Assembly (NCBI GenBank): GCA_964035545.1
Contig: OZ037766.1
Span: 31,565,773 to 31,629,772, forward strand
Direction: 5' to 3'
DNA: 64,000 nucleotides
Origin: Bugula neritina
Taxonomy: Eukaryota > Bryozoa > Gymnolaemata > Cheilostomatida > Bugulidae
Below are positions 45,201 through 47,001 of this stretch, piece by piece. A model generated the notes under the pieces. The model was not told the DNA's origin and did no database searches. It saw only the letters and a program-made list of their open reading frames with translations. Numbering within the stretch: the stretch's first letter is position 1; every line of letters begins with the position of its first letter. A program made the translations under genes and the position numbers.

Positions 45201-46323
45201 TATAAATACTGTGACTGAAGTCTGCATTTCACTGTTATGCAGACGTCAGCCAGACTAATCACCTGGACAAGGCAGTACTTCACAGTCTATGATTTCATTC
45301 TCCTCGTCAAAGCACCACGCAGTGTTATTAGGAAGGTGACTCAATATTGATTGAGTCGATCCCAGCACATAGTTGAACAGAGTAAATCTGCAGAACTGAT
45401 TGTGTCGAGCGTATGGATACTCAGGAGTGCTGTGCAGAAGAAATGATTTAATTGTAACATAGAATAAAAAGTAATTATGACTATTATAAAAGATATGTTT
45501 GATGCCTTAAATAGTAACTTAAACACAATGTAAAAAAGAAGGCAAATTTCTCAACTGAACAGAAAAACAAAAATATTTTTCAATACTTTCAAGATGTTAA
45601 ATAGAAGAAGCTTTTATTTTGAAGAATAAGGAATTCAATGATTGCATTAATGAAAATCTGCAACAAGAACATTTCAGAATGAGAACGTAATACTATTTAT
45701 ACGTTTAGTATCCGAACAGACCTGCAAAACCCCTGTTTCTACTTGCTATATAACTGTTTGGAATAAAAACACACAAGCCTATTTTATTAAAGGATCACAA
45801 AATAATACTCACTCTGCCATTGTGCCATTACAACGTTGACCATGGATGCCATGGTTAGCCTTGCCAGTGTACATATTCTCATAGTCCAGATTTAAATAGC
45901 TAAGGCTATCTACACACTCAGTCGCGTCGTCACTTATGGCTCTAATAAAACAATATTTCAGTGAGGACTGAATATGAAATGTAGATGTGTGAGTTCATAT
46001 AGAAAATGCGTATTGAAGTTTCAGGTCAGCTGAAGTGAAAACTGTTCTGGTAGATAACTATGCTTTGAATATTTTGAATATTTCAACTACTACGGCTGCT
46101 AATATTCCTAGTACTAGTGCTACTACTACTAGTACTACTACTGCTAGTGCTACTACTACTACTACTACTATACTACTACTAGAACTGCTATCATTACTAC
46201 TATCCCTACCGCTGCTACTACCATTACTTAATTTTATTAAATAGCCTACTACAGTTAGTAGCATAAAATGCAATTTACTCACAAAATGGCAGGTAGAAAC
46301 ACGAAAAAAGTTACGAAATGCAT
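1..46323 (-). CDS. GCR: giant secreted cysteine-rich multidomain protein gene (65 exons seen, 3' end outside window)
   Basis: One gene spans most of the window. It starts at the ATG at 46323 and runs leftwards past base 1. The 65 exons listed separately join with consistent phases into 3,405 codons with no frame break. Order: signal peptide; kringle-like domain (45263-45941); a long region with few cysteines that I do not recognise (26451-44595, about 800 residues); TSP1-like modules (33496-34547, 25755-25922, 24721-24894); then about 40 exons of short modules with the pattern C-x3-C, DC, C-x3/4-C-x3-C, like EB or dickkopf-N-type repeats. No membrane segment was seen. It is probably an extracellular matrix, cuticle, mucus or adhesive protein; that role is inference. 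Introns are mostly phase 1 or 0, as in shuffled extracellular proteins. No single known family matches the whole architecture. Confidence 0.85.
479..604 (-). CDS. GCR exon 64: EB-like module
   Basis: Encodes [42 protein letters not shown] donor 13 bases earlier was rejected because only AAG|GTAGGA keeps frame with exon 65. Confidence 0.83.
752..921 (-). CDS. GCR exon 63: EGF/EB-like modules
   Basis: Encodes [38 protein letters not shown] and [13 protein letters not shown]. Phase 2 in, 1 out. Confidence 0.86.
1112..2175. repeat. Minisatellite, 15-17 bp units (GTAACACACTGTATA / GTAACACACTGTCTG)
   Basis: About 65 units in the intron between GCR exons 62 and 63, starting about 40 bases inside the donor side. 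On the coding strand every unit contains CTATACAG or CCAGACAG, acceptor-like. Long ORFs across it are repeat artefacts. Confidence 0.95.
2214..2379 (-). CDS. GCR exon 62: cysteine-rich
   Basis: Encodes [39 protein letters not shown] and [14 protein letters not shown]. Phase 2 out. Confidence 0.83.
2493..2711 (-). CDS. GCR exon 61: EB-like modules
   Basis: Encodes [40 protein letters not shown] and SKCKTEKDC. Donor TGCG|GTAAGC. Confidence 0.86.
2796..2931 (-). CDS. GCR exon 60: EB-like modules
   Basis: Encodes [38 protein letters not shown]. Phase 0 in; donor GTCAGA. Confidence 0.85.
3346..3533 (-). CDS. GCR exon 59: EB-like modules
   Basis: Encodes [37 protein letters not shown] and [20 protein letters not shown]. 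Phase 0 out. Confidence 0.87.
3770..3991 (-). CDS. GCR exon 58: three EB-like modules
   Basis: Encodes [39 protein letters not shown] and [20 protein letters not shown]. Among the clearest tandem modules in the gene. Confidence 0.87.
4279..4389 (-). CDS. GCR exon 57: EB-like module
   Basis: Encodes [37 protein letters not shown]. Its acceptor plus first exon bases (CTTACAG|TGTGCTA) are copied twice upstream in the intron. Confidence 0.84.
4383..4515. repeat. 55-bp unit copied about 2.5 times at the exon 57 acceptor
   Basis: Each copy holds the acceptor and exon start, CTTACAG|TGTGCTAT on the coding strand; the copy nearest the exon is the real one. Confidence 0.85.
4837..5073 (-). CDS. GCR exon 56: EGF/EB-like modules
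   Basis: Encodes [40 protein letters not shown] and [19 protein letters not shown]. Donor GACA|GTAAGT. Confidence 0.85.
5100..5205. repeat. GTTA/GCTA/GTCA tetranucleotide tract
   Basis: Runs of GTTAGTTAGCTA then CAGTCAGTCAGT, about 30 bases before the exon 56 acceptor. The rest of this intron (to 5598) shows nothing notable. Confidence 0.9.
5599..5719 (-). CDS. GCR exon 55: EB-like module
   Basis: Encodes [37 protein letters not shown]. Layout resembles exons 28, 40, 47 and 61 (CKPxxxxGxxC). Confidence 0.84.
6011..6123 (-). CDS. GCR exon 54: cysteine-rich with acidic tract
   Basis: Encodes [35 protein letters not shown]. Similar acidic tail to exon 48, suggesting an internally duplicated block. 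Confidence 0.83.
6233..6368 (-). CDS. GCR exon 53: EB-like module
   Basis: Encodes [38 protein letters not shown] and NGNCD. Phase 0 in, 1 out. Confidence 0.85.
6572..7766. repeat. 29-bp minisatellite seeded at the exon 52 donor (about 41 copies)
   Basis: The coding-strand unit contains ACTACTCCATGTTCT|GTTAGT, the last bases of exon 52 and its donor. The array begins exactly at the exon-intron junction (7752) and fills most of the intron to 6572. Units are nearly identical, with rare TAGTAG-to-TAACAG variants. Confidence 0.95.
7752..7939 (-). CDS. GCR exon 52: EB-like module feeding a minisatellite
   Basis: Encodes [38 protein letters not shown] and [14 protein letters not shown]. The last 17 exon bases plus donor GTTAGT form the 29-bp unit repeated about 41 times downstream. 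Confidence 0.86.
8181..8286 (-). CDS. GCR exon 51: EB-like module
   Basis: Encodes [33 protein letters not shown]. It completes the module begun in exon 50. Confidence 0.85.
8423..8592 (-). CDS. GCR exon 50: EB-like module
   Basis: Encodes [40 protein letters not shown] and [12 protein letters not shown]. Phase 0 out. Confidence 0.85.
9131..9214 (-). CDS. GCR exon 49: short EB-like
   Basis: Encodes [28 protein letters not shown]. Donor GTAAAC, phase 1. Confidence 0.83.
9506..9628 (-). CDS. GCR exon 48: acidic linker
   Basis: Encodes [18 protein letters not shown], then acidic [14 protein letters not shown]. Only two cysteines. An 18-bp array lies about 20 bases before its acceptor AATACAG. 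Confidence 0.82.
9652..10180. repeat. 18-bp minisatellite beside the exon 48 acceptor (about 29 copies)
   Basis: Plus-strand unit GTAATGTAGAGCTGTATA. On the coding strand each unit reads CTCTACATTACTATACAG, an acceptor-like word; the real acceptor, TGTAATACAG, lies just beyond. Confidence 0.93.
10323..10549 (-). CDS. GCR exon 47: EB-like modules
   Basis: Encodes [35 protein letters not shown] and [16 protein letters not shown]. Donor TGTG|GTAAGT. Confidence 0.86.
10795..11045. repeat. 43-bp minisatellite, about 6 copies
   Basis: Contains GAGTCAGTAATAAAGTGAA and TTCAGACAATG. Begins about 30 bases past the exon 46 donor. Confidence 0.9.
11078..11229 (-). CDS. GCR exon 46: EB-like modules
   Basis: Encodes [39 protein letters not shown] and SAPDECPA. 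Phase 0 in, 2 out. Confidence 0.86.
11414..11604 (-). CDS. GCR exon 45: EB-like modules
   Basis: Encodes [35 protein letters not shown] and [14 protein letters not shown]. Phase 0 out (CAA|GTGAGT). Confidence 0.86.
12185..12302. repeat. 43-bp unit, about 3 copies, starting at the exon 44 donor
   Basis: Real junction ACTCG|GTAACACACTTACC; the copies at 43 and 86 bases read ACTCAGTAACACACTTACC and ACTCTGTAAAACACTTAC. Donor and 4-5 exon bases are included. Confidence 0.82.
12302..12512 (-). CDS. GCR exon 44: EB-like modules
   Basis: Encodes [38 protein letters not shown] and [12 protein letters not shown]. The donor region CTCG|GTAACACACTTACC is repeated at 43-bp spacing in the intron. Confidence 0.85.
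12735..12912. repeat. Degenerate AT-rich repeat with GTAAAT words after the exon 43 donor
   Basis: Real donor GTAAATATAT; the intron repeats AGTAAATA/ATATATAGTAAAT several times. Unit boundaries are unclear. Confidence 0.55.
12913..13040 (-). CDS. GCR exon 43: EB-like module
   Basis: Encodes [38 protein letters not shown] and LPECS. Donor GTAAAT, phase 0. Confidence 0.86.
13075..13740. repeat. AT-rich minisatellite (AGTATAGTATAGTGTAGTAT core)
   Basis: TAGTATAGT words interrupted by GCATCATAGTA at intervals of about 45-55 bases; ends about 35 bases before the exon 43 acceptor. Confidence 0.92.
13855..14009. repeat. 25-26-bp degenerate repeat at the exon 42 donor
   Basis: Coding strand: donor GTATGTGTGATATAATAT then ACTCTTCT, with GTGATATATTATAAT and ACTCTTCT repeated about five times. 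Confidence 0.75.
14010..14150 (-). CDS. GCR exon 42: EB/EGF-like
   Basis: Encodes [40 protein letters not shown]. Donor GGAG|GTATGT. Confidence 0.84.
14418..14480 (-). CDS. GCR exon 41: short
   Basis: Encodes [20 protein letters not shown]. Acceptor TGTTTAG directly follows an AAC/ATC-type repeat (coding-strand GTTGCTGTTACTG). Confidence 0.8.
14486..14680. repeat. AACAGC/ATCAGT minisatellite at the exon 41 acceptor
   Basis: Coding-strand unit GTTACTGATGTTGCTGTT, T-rich, running into the real acceptor GTTACTGTTTAG. About 11 units of 15-18 bp. Confidence 0.92.
14978..15192 (-). CDS. GCR exon 40: EB-like modules
   Basis: Encodes [56 protein letters not shown] and LYQSQC. Phase 2 in, 1 out. 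Confidence 0.85.
15450..15760 (-). CDS. GCR exon 39: longest GCR exon, cysteine-rich
   Basis: Encodes [57 protein letters not shown] and [20 protein letters not shown]. Phase 0 in, phase 2 out. Confidence 0.85.
15877..16115 (-). CDS. GCR exon 38: EB-like modules, alternative donor
   Basis: Encodes [38 protein letters not shown] and [16 protein letters not shown]. The end GACAAG|GTTAGTGTGAG occurs again 72 bases downstream (15805) with the frame open between, so a 24-residue longer isoform is possible. Confidence 0.83.
16229..16379 (-). CDS. GCR exon 37: cysteine-rich
   Basis: Encodes [40 protein letters not shown]. Phase 0 in, phase 1 out (donor GTTAGT). Confidence 0.83.
16380..17031. other. 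GCR intron without repeats
   Basis: 652 bases, AT-rich. I see nothing else in it. Introns 8593-9130, 11605-12184, 18592-18982, 25923-26450, 35171-35763, 35910-36700, 37143-37550, 40084-40506 and 45430-45812 are likewise featureless. Confidence 0.6.
17032..17261 (-). CDS. GCR exon 36: EB-like modules
   Basis: Encodes [37 protein letters not shown] and [19 protein letters not shown]. An inner acceptor (TTGTAG at about 17229) would also keep frame; the outer one is preferred because it restores the module's cysteines. Confidence 0.8.
17519..17725 (-). CDS. GCR exon 35: cysteine-rich, Trp-containing
   Basis: Encodes [39 protein letters not shown] and [19 protein letters not shown]. The ICGCxxGYxxxxxxC ending is EGF/EB-like. 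Confidence 0.84.
17985..18395. repeat. 45-bp minisatellite, 9 copies
   Basis: Unit includes TATTGTTTACTGTCTATTAT and CTATTCTACAGATATATC. Starts about 24 bases past the exon 34 donor. The plus strand looks acceptor-like (CTATTCTACAG), although the gene is on the minus strand. Confidence 0.95.
18420..18591 (-). CDS. GCR exon 34: EB-like module
   Basis: Encodes [37 protein letters not shown] and TSSSDC. Donor TGTG|GTAGGC. Confidence 0.85.
18983..19201 (-). CDS. GCR exon 33: EB-like modules
   Basis: Encodes [54 protein letters not shown] and SSSECHYSQ. Phase 0 both ends. A 19-bp array abuts its acceptor TTACAG. Confidence 0.87.
19202..19612. repeat. 19-bp minisatellite abutting the exon 33 acceptor (about 21 copies)
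   Basis: Coding-strand unit ACGTATGTATATGTTGCAG or ...TTACAG; the last unit ends in the real acceptor. Each unit carries an acceptor-like TTRCAG and a donor-like GTATGT. Confidence 0.95.
19889..20073 (-). CDS. GCR exon 32: EB-like modules
   Basis: Encodes [39 protein letters not shown] and [19 protein letters not shown]. Very regular modules: DxxC-x5/7-C-x3/4-C-x3-C. Phase 0 out. Confidence 0.87.
20295..20426 (-). CDS. GCR exon 31: EB-like module
   Basis: Encodes [39 protein letters not shown]. Acceptor ATTCAG, donor GTAAGT. Confidence 0.86.
20445..20560. repeat. 21-22-bp repeat near the exon 31 acceptor
   Basis: Plus-strand AAGGAGTAAGTGTAATGTAT, about five copies, beginning about 20 bases before the acceptor. 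Confidence 0.85.
20877..21014 (-). CDS. GCR exon 30: EB-like module
   Basis: Encodes [39 protein letters not shown]. Donor GTCAGT, phase 1. Confidence 0.85.
21100..21350. repeat. AT-rich degenerate repeat
   Basis: Repeated TATTATATACTATATACTTA and ATATTATATGACATATA words in the 1-kb intron 21015-22015. Confidence 0.8.
21695..21800. repeat. Three copies of a 38-bp unit
   Basis: Contains AATCACTATGTAGGTCACAC and TGACCCAATA. Same intron as the AT-rich repeat; the rest shows nothing. Confidence 0.85.
22016..22210 (-). CDS. GCR exon 29: cysteine-rich
   Basis: Encodes [38 protein letters not shown] and [14 protein letters not shown]. The CVxDKCLC stretch is EGF/EB-like. Confidence 0.85.
22228..22396. 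repeat. 15-16-bp repeat filling a GCR intron
   Basis: CTAGGTACACTATTTA and TAGATAAACTATTTG alternate through almost the whole 219-bp intron between exons 28 and 29. Confidence 0.88.
22430..22660 (-). CDS. GCR exon 28: EB-like modules
   Basis: Encodes [38 protein letters not shown] and QSCAGHSDC. Donor TGTG|GTAAGA. Confidence 0.86.
22855..23250. repeat. 52-bp minisatellite, about 7.5 copies
   Basis: Contains CTACACACTCTATCTACACA and ACCTACACAATGTATTTACA. Mid-intron, not touching a splice site. Confidence 0.93.
23548..23686 (-). CDS. GCR exon 27: cysteine-rich
   Basis: Encodes [36 protein letters not shown] and SCVL. Phase 0 in, phase 1 out. Confidence 0.84.
23848..23945 (-). CDS. GCR exon 26: EB-like module
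   Basis: Encodes [20 protein letters not shown] and [13 protein letters not shown]. Donor TCT|GTACGT, phase 0. Confidence 0.84.
24263..24478 (-). CDS. GCR exon 25: first EB-like cysteine modules
   Basis: Encodes [37 protein letters not shown] and [17 protein letters not shown]. Begins the long cysteine-module region. Phase 1 both ends. Confidence 0.86.
24490..24615. repeat. 28-bp repeat near the exon 25 acceptor, about 4 copies
   Basis: Core ATATCTATTGTATACTTG with AATACTAGT; starts about 12 bases before the acceptor. Confidence 0.85.
24721..24894 (-). CDS. GCR exon 24: divergent TSP1-like module, GC donor
   Basis: Encodes [32 protein letters not shown] and NRDRVSC. The frame fits only if the intron starts GCAAGT (TGTG|GCAAGT), a GC-AG intron; a GT donor three bases earlier in phase would delete the last cysteine. 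Confidence 0.8.
25125..25523. mobile_element. Probable MITE with AATTAC-rich inverted ends
   Basis: The right end reads AATTACCCCAACCCTGAT and the left end TTTTGGGGTCAATTACATG; between them repeated CAATTACAATTAC words in both orientations. Resembles AT-rich hAT-derived MITEs. Boundaries are approximate. In the GCR intron 24895-25754. Confidence 0.5.
25755..25922 (-). CDS. GCR exon 23: TSP1-like module
   Basis: Encodes [36 protein letters not shown] and YLTVPCK: WSxW start, RTCxNPxPxxGGxxCxG core and closing PC of a thrombospondin type-1 repeat within one phase-1 exon. Confidence 0.86.
26451..26648 (-). CDS. GCR exon 22
   Basis: Encodes [35 protein letters not shown], then [11 protein letters not shown]. 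Last exon before TSP1 modules; donor ACAG|GTCTGT, phase 1. Confidence 0.82.
26740..26923 (-). CDS. GCR exon 21
   Basis: Encodes [36 protein letters not shown] and [14 protein letters not shown]. Higher GC than the introns around it, as in neighbouring exons. Confidence 0.84.
27000..27372. repeat. TAG/CTA trinucleotide tract
   Basis: GTA-rich microsatellite with inverted CTAGTACTAGT islands that could fold back. Begins about 10 bases past the exon 20 donor. Confidence 0.95.
27381..27556 (-). CDS. GCR exon 20
   Basis: Encodes [36 protein letters not shown] and [18 protein letters not shown]. Donor GGG|GTATGT; a TAG/CTA repeat begins about 10 bases into the intron. Confidence 0.82.
27646..27827 (-). 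CDS. GCR exon 19
   Basis: Encodes [36 protein letters not shown], then [17 protein letters not shown]. The NAGLYxxxAYI stretch resembles an Ig-like F strand, but cysteines are missing, so no domain is called. Confidence 0.83.
28015..28090. repeat. 15-bp repeat, about 5 copies
   Basis: ACAGGTAGAGAGTAT units about 20 bases past the exon 18 donor. Neighbouring GA-rich sequence continues to 27960. Confidence 0.88.
28106..28188 (-). CDS. GCR exon 18
   Basis: Encodes [19 protein letters not shown] and PEHSHLVT. Donor ACT|GTAAGT, phase 2. Confidence 0.82.
28541..28659 (-). CDS. GCR exon 17
   Basis: Encodes [40 protein letters not shown]. Its acceptor CACTTGTAG is preceded by a 3.3-kb pyrimidine-rich minisatellite. 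Donor GAC|GTGAGT. Confidence 0.82.
28665..31960. repeat. 3.3-kb polypyrimidine minisatellite at the exon 17 acceptor (about 135 units of 24 bp)
   Basis: Plus-strand unit around ATAAGGAGAAGGGAAGTAGA; on the coding strand it is CTCTACTTCCCTTCTCCTTA, the same words as the real pyrimidine tract CTACTTCCCTTCTCCACTTG before TAG. Marker variants (ATAATGAG at 29101/30521, TGGAAGT at 29261/30681, AGGGAGAT at 29571/30991) recur at exactly 1,420 bases, so about 1.4 kb was duplicated as a block. Confidence 0.95.
32231..32429 (-). CDS. GCR exon 16
   Basis: Encodes [20 protein letters not shown], then [19 protein letters not shown]. The acceptor (ACTAAG|GAAAGT) is weak and was chosen by phase; the 3' boundary GTTT|GTGAGT is firm. 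Confidence 0.72.
32591..32652 (-). CDS. GCR exon 15
   Basis: Encodes [20 protein letters not shown] and S, ending TCA|GTGAGT, phase 0. The reading frame stays open beyond this donor, so a longer form is possible. Confidence 0.7.
32665..33010. repeat. AGTATATTACTCTG minisatellite (14/22 bp)
   Basis: About 20 units in the ex14-ex15 intron, starting about 20 bases before the exon 15 acceptor. Confidence 0.92.
33320..33500. repeat. 16-17-bp minisatellite of the exon 14 donor (about 10 copies)
   Basis: Coding-strand unit ATTG|GTAAGTACTTAGT. The first copy is the authentic exon 14 junction ACATTG|GTAAGTAT, so four exon bases plus the full donor are repeated. Confidence 0.93.
33496..33644 (-). CDS. 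GCR exon 14: TSP1-like module, C-terminal half
   Basis: Encodes [18 protein letters not shown] and [19 protein letters not shown]. The exon ends ACATTG|GTAAGTAT; the ATTG|GTAAGT junction is the unit of the array that follows. Confidence 0.83.
34000..34425. repeat. CAGACA/CACACA tract
   Basis: Microsatellite of GACA, CACA and CAGA words in the ex13-ex14 intron. Long Cys/Val ORFs across it are artefacts. Confidence 0.95.
34439..34547 (-). CDS. GCR exon 13: TSP1-like module, N-terminal half
   Basis: Encodes [14 protein letters not shown], then RKRTRQCSP: the WxxWSxCxxTC start and R-rich strand of a thrombospondin type-1 repeat. Donor GC|GTACGT, phase 2. Confidence 0.83.
34992..35170 (-). CDS. 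GCR exon 12, unrecognised region
   Basis: Encodes [36 protein letters not shown] and [12 protein letters not shown]. Donor TTG|GTAAGT, phase 1. Confidence 0.83.
35764..35909 (-). CDS. GCR exon 11, unrecognised region
   Basis: Encodes [39 protein letters not shown] and [10 protein letters not shown]. Phase 0 in, phase 2 out. Confidence 0.83.
36710..36955. repeat. Five tandem copies of the exon 10 3' end plus donor (47-48 bp)
   Basis: Each unit carries GTGGCTATGACACTCA and CCTATCAG|GTGAGTAG: 25 coding bases and the donor. The copy most distant from the exon is the most decayed. Read-through meets a stop (TAG) within the first unit, so extra donors would not yield longer protein. Confidence 0.93.
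36955..37142 (-). CDS. GCR exon 10, unrecognised region
   Basis: Encodes [20 protein letters not shown], then [19 protein letters not shown] and PYQ at the donor CAG|GTGAGT. The last 25 coding bases plus the donor are repeated in tandem downstream (36710-36954). Confidence 0.84.
37551..37580 (-). CDS. GCR exon 9: 30-nt microexon
   Basis: Encodes [10 protein letters not shown]. Acceptor TTTTAG after a T-rich tract, donor GTAAGT, phase 1 on both sides, so it could be skipped in frame. It is needed for neither neighbour's frame, so it may be alternative. Confidence 0.65.
37605..38258. repeat. 26-bp minisatellite of the exon 8 donor, distal block (about 25 copies)
   Basis: Same array as 39692-39937, split by the retrotransposon. 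Coding-strand unit GTAAGTATAGTATATTATCA plus CTTAGA. It reaches within 25 bases of the exon 9 acceptor, so nearly the whole ancestral intron was array. Confidence 0.95.
38259..39691 (+). mobile_element. 5'-truncated non-LTR retrotransposon (jockey/CR1-like)
   Basis: Inserted within the intron array 37605-39937, antisense to GCR. It retains the C-terminal reverse transcriptase, a 3' UTR and a tail of ACAAA-type repeats. The array resumes immediately on both sides; a 5-base ACTAT target duplication is possible. The 5' end is truncated: no endonuclease domain. Confidence 0.88.
38266..39510 (+). CDS. Reverse transcriptase fragment of the non-LTR element
   Basis: Open from the truncation point to a stop at 39510, about 414 codons with no frameshift, so a young copy. 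RT motifs in order: [61 protein letters not shown] (the catalytic DD), then the thumb [15 protein letters not shown] and a C-terminal [17 protein letters not shown] common in jockey/CR1/RTE-like elements. The first ATG is internal (38398) and is not the real start. Confidence 0.88.
   Translation, partial: KILNKQIVDFLESKNYLTDKQYGFRRNRNTNIALINLTNKVLNAMNNGNSVAGIFLDFSKAFDTINHEILLAKLKMLHFSSHSVKLIKNYLSNRQQSTIINNTYSDFIHITCGVPQGSILGPTLFLIYINDLPDVTMHLDPILFADDTNLFFESKNLLYNMDVINCELKKIENWCNKNKLTVNMSKTNYMIIKTAQNKQDLNGFALEMFNKKLVEVKSTTFLGIIIDSHLSWQQHCSKLCQNLRPLVGLISKCSNHLPRKILIQIYNSFVNSKLTYCLESWGNAANIYLEPLHLLQKKILRIIYKKHHLSPSKPLFLSSSIMPIHTLHKFKLILLSHKLYYSQLTHLTHNYPTRFSEFSLQTPPSSTAAGQRRVEFQCSSLWNKLPSSIRAVEREAGFKLALRDHLMANFQIKK
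39692..39937. repeat. 26-bp minisatellite of the exon 8 donor, proximal block (about 9 copies)
   Basis: The first unit is the authentic donor GTAAGTATAGTATATTATCA; each later unit has CTTAGA|GTAAGTAT, an AG placed one base before a perfect donor. Confidence 0.95.
39937..40083 (-). CDS. GCR exon 8, unrecognised region
   Basis: Encodes [18 protein letters not shown], a charged helix-like stretch, then [11 protein letters not shown]. Donor AACA|GTAAGTAT. The intron array repeats this donor from its first base. Confidence 0.84.
40507..40592 (-). CDS. GCR exon 7, unrecognised region
   Basis: Encodes [20 protein letters not shown] and FEFSRKFY. Phase 2 in, phase 1 out; donor GTAAGG. Confidence 0.8.
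41049..41157. repeat. Imperfect palindrome, about 50-bp arms
   Basis: The centre AGCAATGCTAAAGT-GGC-ACTTTAGCATTGCT forms perfect arms, extended by weaker matching to about 50 bases each side. Possibly a decayed MITE or hairpin. In a GCR intron. Confidence 0.65.
41360..41441 (-). CDS. GCR exon 6, unrecognised region
   Basis: Encodes [20 protein letters not shown]. Strong donor GTCAG|GTAAGA and acceptor TTATTCAG; phase 1 in, phase 2 out, matching both neighbours. Confidence 0.82.
41468..43565. repeat. 2.1-kb minisatellite at the exon 5 donor (about 60 units of 33-37 bp)
   Basis: Core AGCATAGTATAATACTAGCA with variable GTGTGTGTGCTATAGA. Starts four bases past the donor GTAA. Multi-unit blocks repeat (marker CATACTATAA at about 41966, 42309, 42726), so block duplication also occurred. 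Confidence 0.95.
43569..43704 (-). CDS. GCR exon 5, unrecognised region
   Basis: Encodes [17 protein letters not shown], then [20 protein letters not shown]. One cysteine. Acceptor TTTCAG, donor GACG|GTAACT. A 2.1-kb minisatellite starts right after this donor. Confidence 0.82.
44215..44350. repeat. AGTAAGTAGATAGTAGGTAG degenerate repeat
   Basis: About 12 units of 10-14 bp in the ex4-ex5 intron, ending about 45 bases past the exon 4 donor. The rest of the intron shows nothing. Confidence 0.85.
44396..44595 (-). CDS. GCR exon 4, unrecognised region
   Basis: Encodes [19 protein letters not shown], His/Pro-rich [15 protein letters not shown], then [18 protein letters not shown]. In phase 1 from the kringle-like exon; donor GTATGC, phase 0. 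No family recognised. Confidence 0.8.
45085..45210. repeat. TGAATCATTATGAATAC degenerate repeat
   Basis: About seven 18-19-bp units in the ex3-ex4 intron, about 50 bases past the exon 3 donor. Confidence 0.82.
45263..45429 (-). CDS. GCR exon 3: second half of kringle-like domain
   Basis: Encodes [12 protein letters not shown], then [10 protein letters not shown] and IIDCEVLPC, matching the kringle C-terminal pattern xYCR...WCY...C-x4-C. Six cysteines occur across exons 2-3 in kringle order, but spacings are longer than usual (28, 19, 26, 10, 5), so it is divergent. Donor GTGATT, phase 1. Confidence 0.8.
45813..45941 (-). CDS. GCR exon 2: first half of kringle-like domain
   Basis: Encodes [21 protein letters not shown] and GQRCNGTMA: the first two cysteines and the Gly-rich turn of a kringle-like fold. 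Acceptor TTATTAG, donor GTGAGT, phase 2 on both sides. Confidence 0.82.
46085..46215. repeat. TAC/TGC trinucleotide tract
   Basis: ACTACTACTGCTAGTGCTAC-type microsatellite in GCR intron 1. Confidence 0.92.
46283..46323 (-). CDS. GCR exon 1: start and signal peptide
   Basis: Begins [14 protein letters not shown], a hydrophobic signal sequence; exon 2 continues AISDDATEC. Donor GTGAGT, intron phase 2. This ATG was chosen because it gives a signal peptide in frame with the kringle-like exon and there is no other start upstream in frame. Confidence 0.82.
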
Positions 46324-46849
46324 CTTCTACTCCATTTCAAAAACAAACAGTTGAGAAAAAAGATACGAAATAGTTATGGCTTCGATCTGGAAAAGAATGA
46401 ATGCTGTATACAACAATGGGAATCACAATTGTGATATTCATTATTGAACCACTAAGAATTTGAGTTTTTATCTATGGAATGTACACATTATATATTAACT
46501 GAAAATCACCCACAATTATAGAAGAGATAGAAACAAGTGGATGCTTTTGTAAAAAACAAATTGACAATATGTATGACGATAGGTTTAATAATTATTATCA
46601 GCAGTGTTGCTACAATTATGTTTTTGTTCAATATAATAAAATAAAACTAGTTGAATCGTAGTTGAAAGATAATAGAAGATATATACCTTTGAACATACCC
46701 CACCTGAACAGTGTTTAGGAGCAGAGCCAATCTGGTCAGACAACTCTGTCATATTAACTCATCCCACTTCAATAAAATTGATTAACCGAGCTTTTACTGT
46801 ATATCTTAAATTAGGAATAAAATTAGGCTAGATTATTAAATAACTCTAT
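46324..46849. other. Short spacer between PHM 3' end and GCR start
   Basis: Only 592 bases separate the PHM stop from the GCR start on the same strand. AT-rich. No clear TATA box was seen for GCR. Confidence 0.6.
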
Positions 46850-46855
46850 TTTATT
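46850..46855 (-). terminator. PHM polyadenylation signal (AATAAA)
   Basis: AATAAA on the minus strand, 61 bases after the PHM stop codon, giving a very short 3' UTR. Confidence 0.6.
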
Positions 46856-46915
46856 TGAACTGAAATACTCCATCATAAAATATTGTGATGCACATTGCAC
46901 AACGCAATTGGAACT

Positions 46916-47001
46916 TTAAAACATAAAATGTTGATCAACAGGTTCCATATCTTCATCAACCAGATGTACTCCCCGCAAGTCACTCACGTCTTCCGGTATT
47001 A
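46916..47001 (-). CDS. PHM: PHM exon 10: C-terminus and stop
   Basis: Encodes VIPEDVSDLRGVHLVDEDME, PVDQHFMF and stop TAA. There is no PAL or transmembrane sequence. Confidence 0.86.

Noticed and set aside
24263-46323. GCR split into two genes (N-terminal unknown region versus cysteine tail)
   Set aside because: No stop, polyadenylation signal or second signal peptide was found, and phases stay consistent through exons 22-25; cDNA could still change this.
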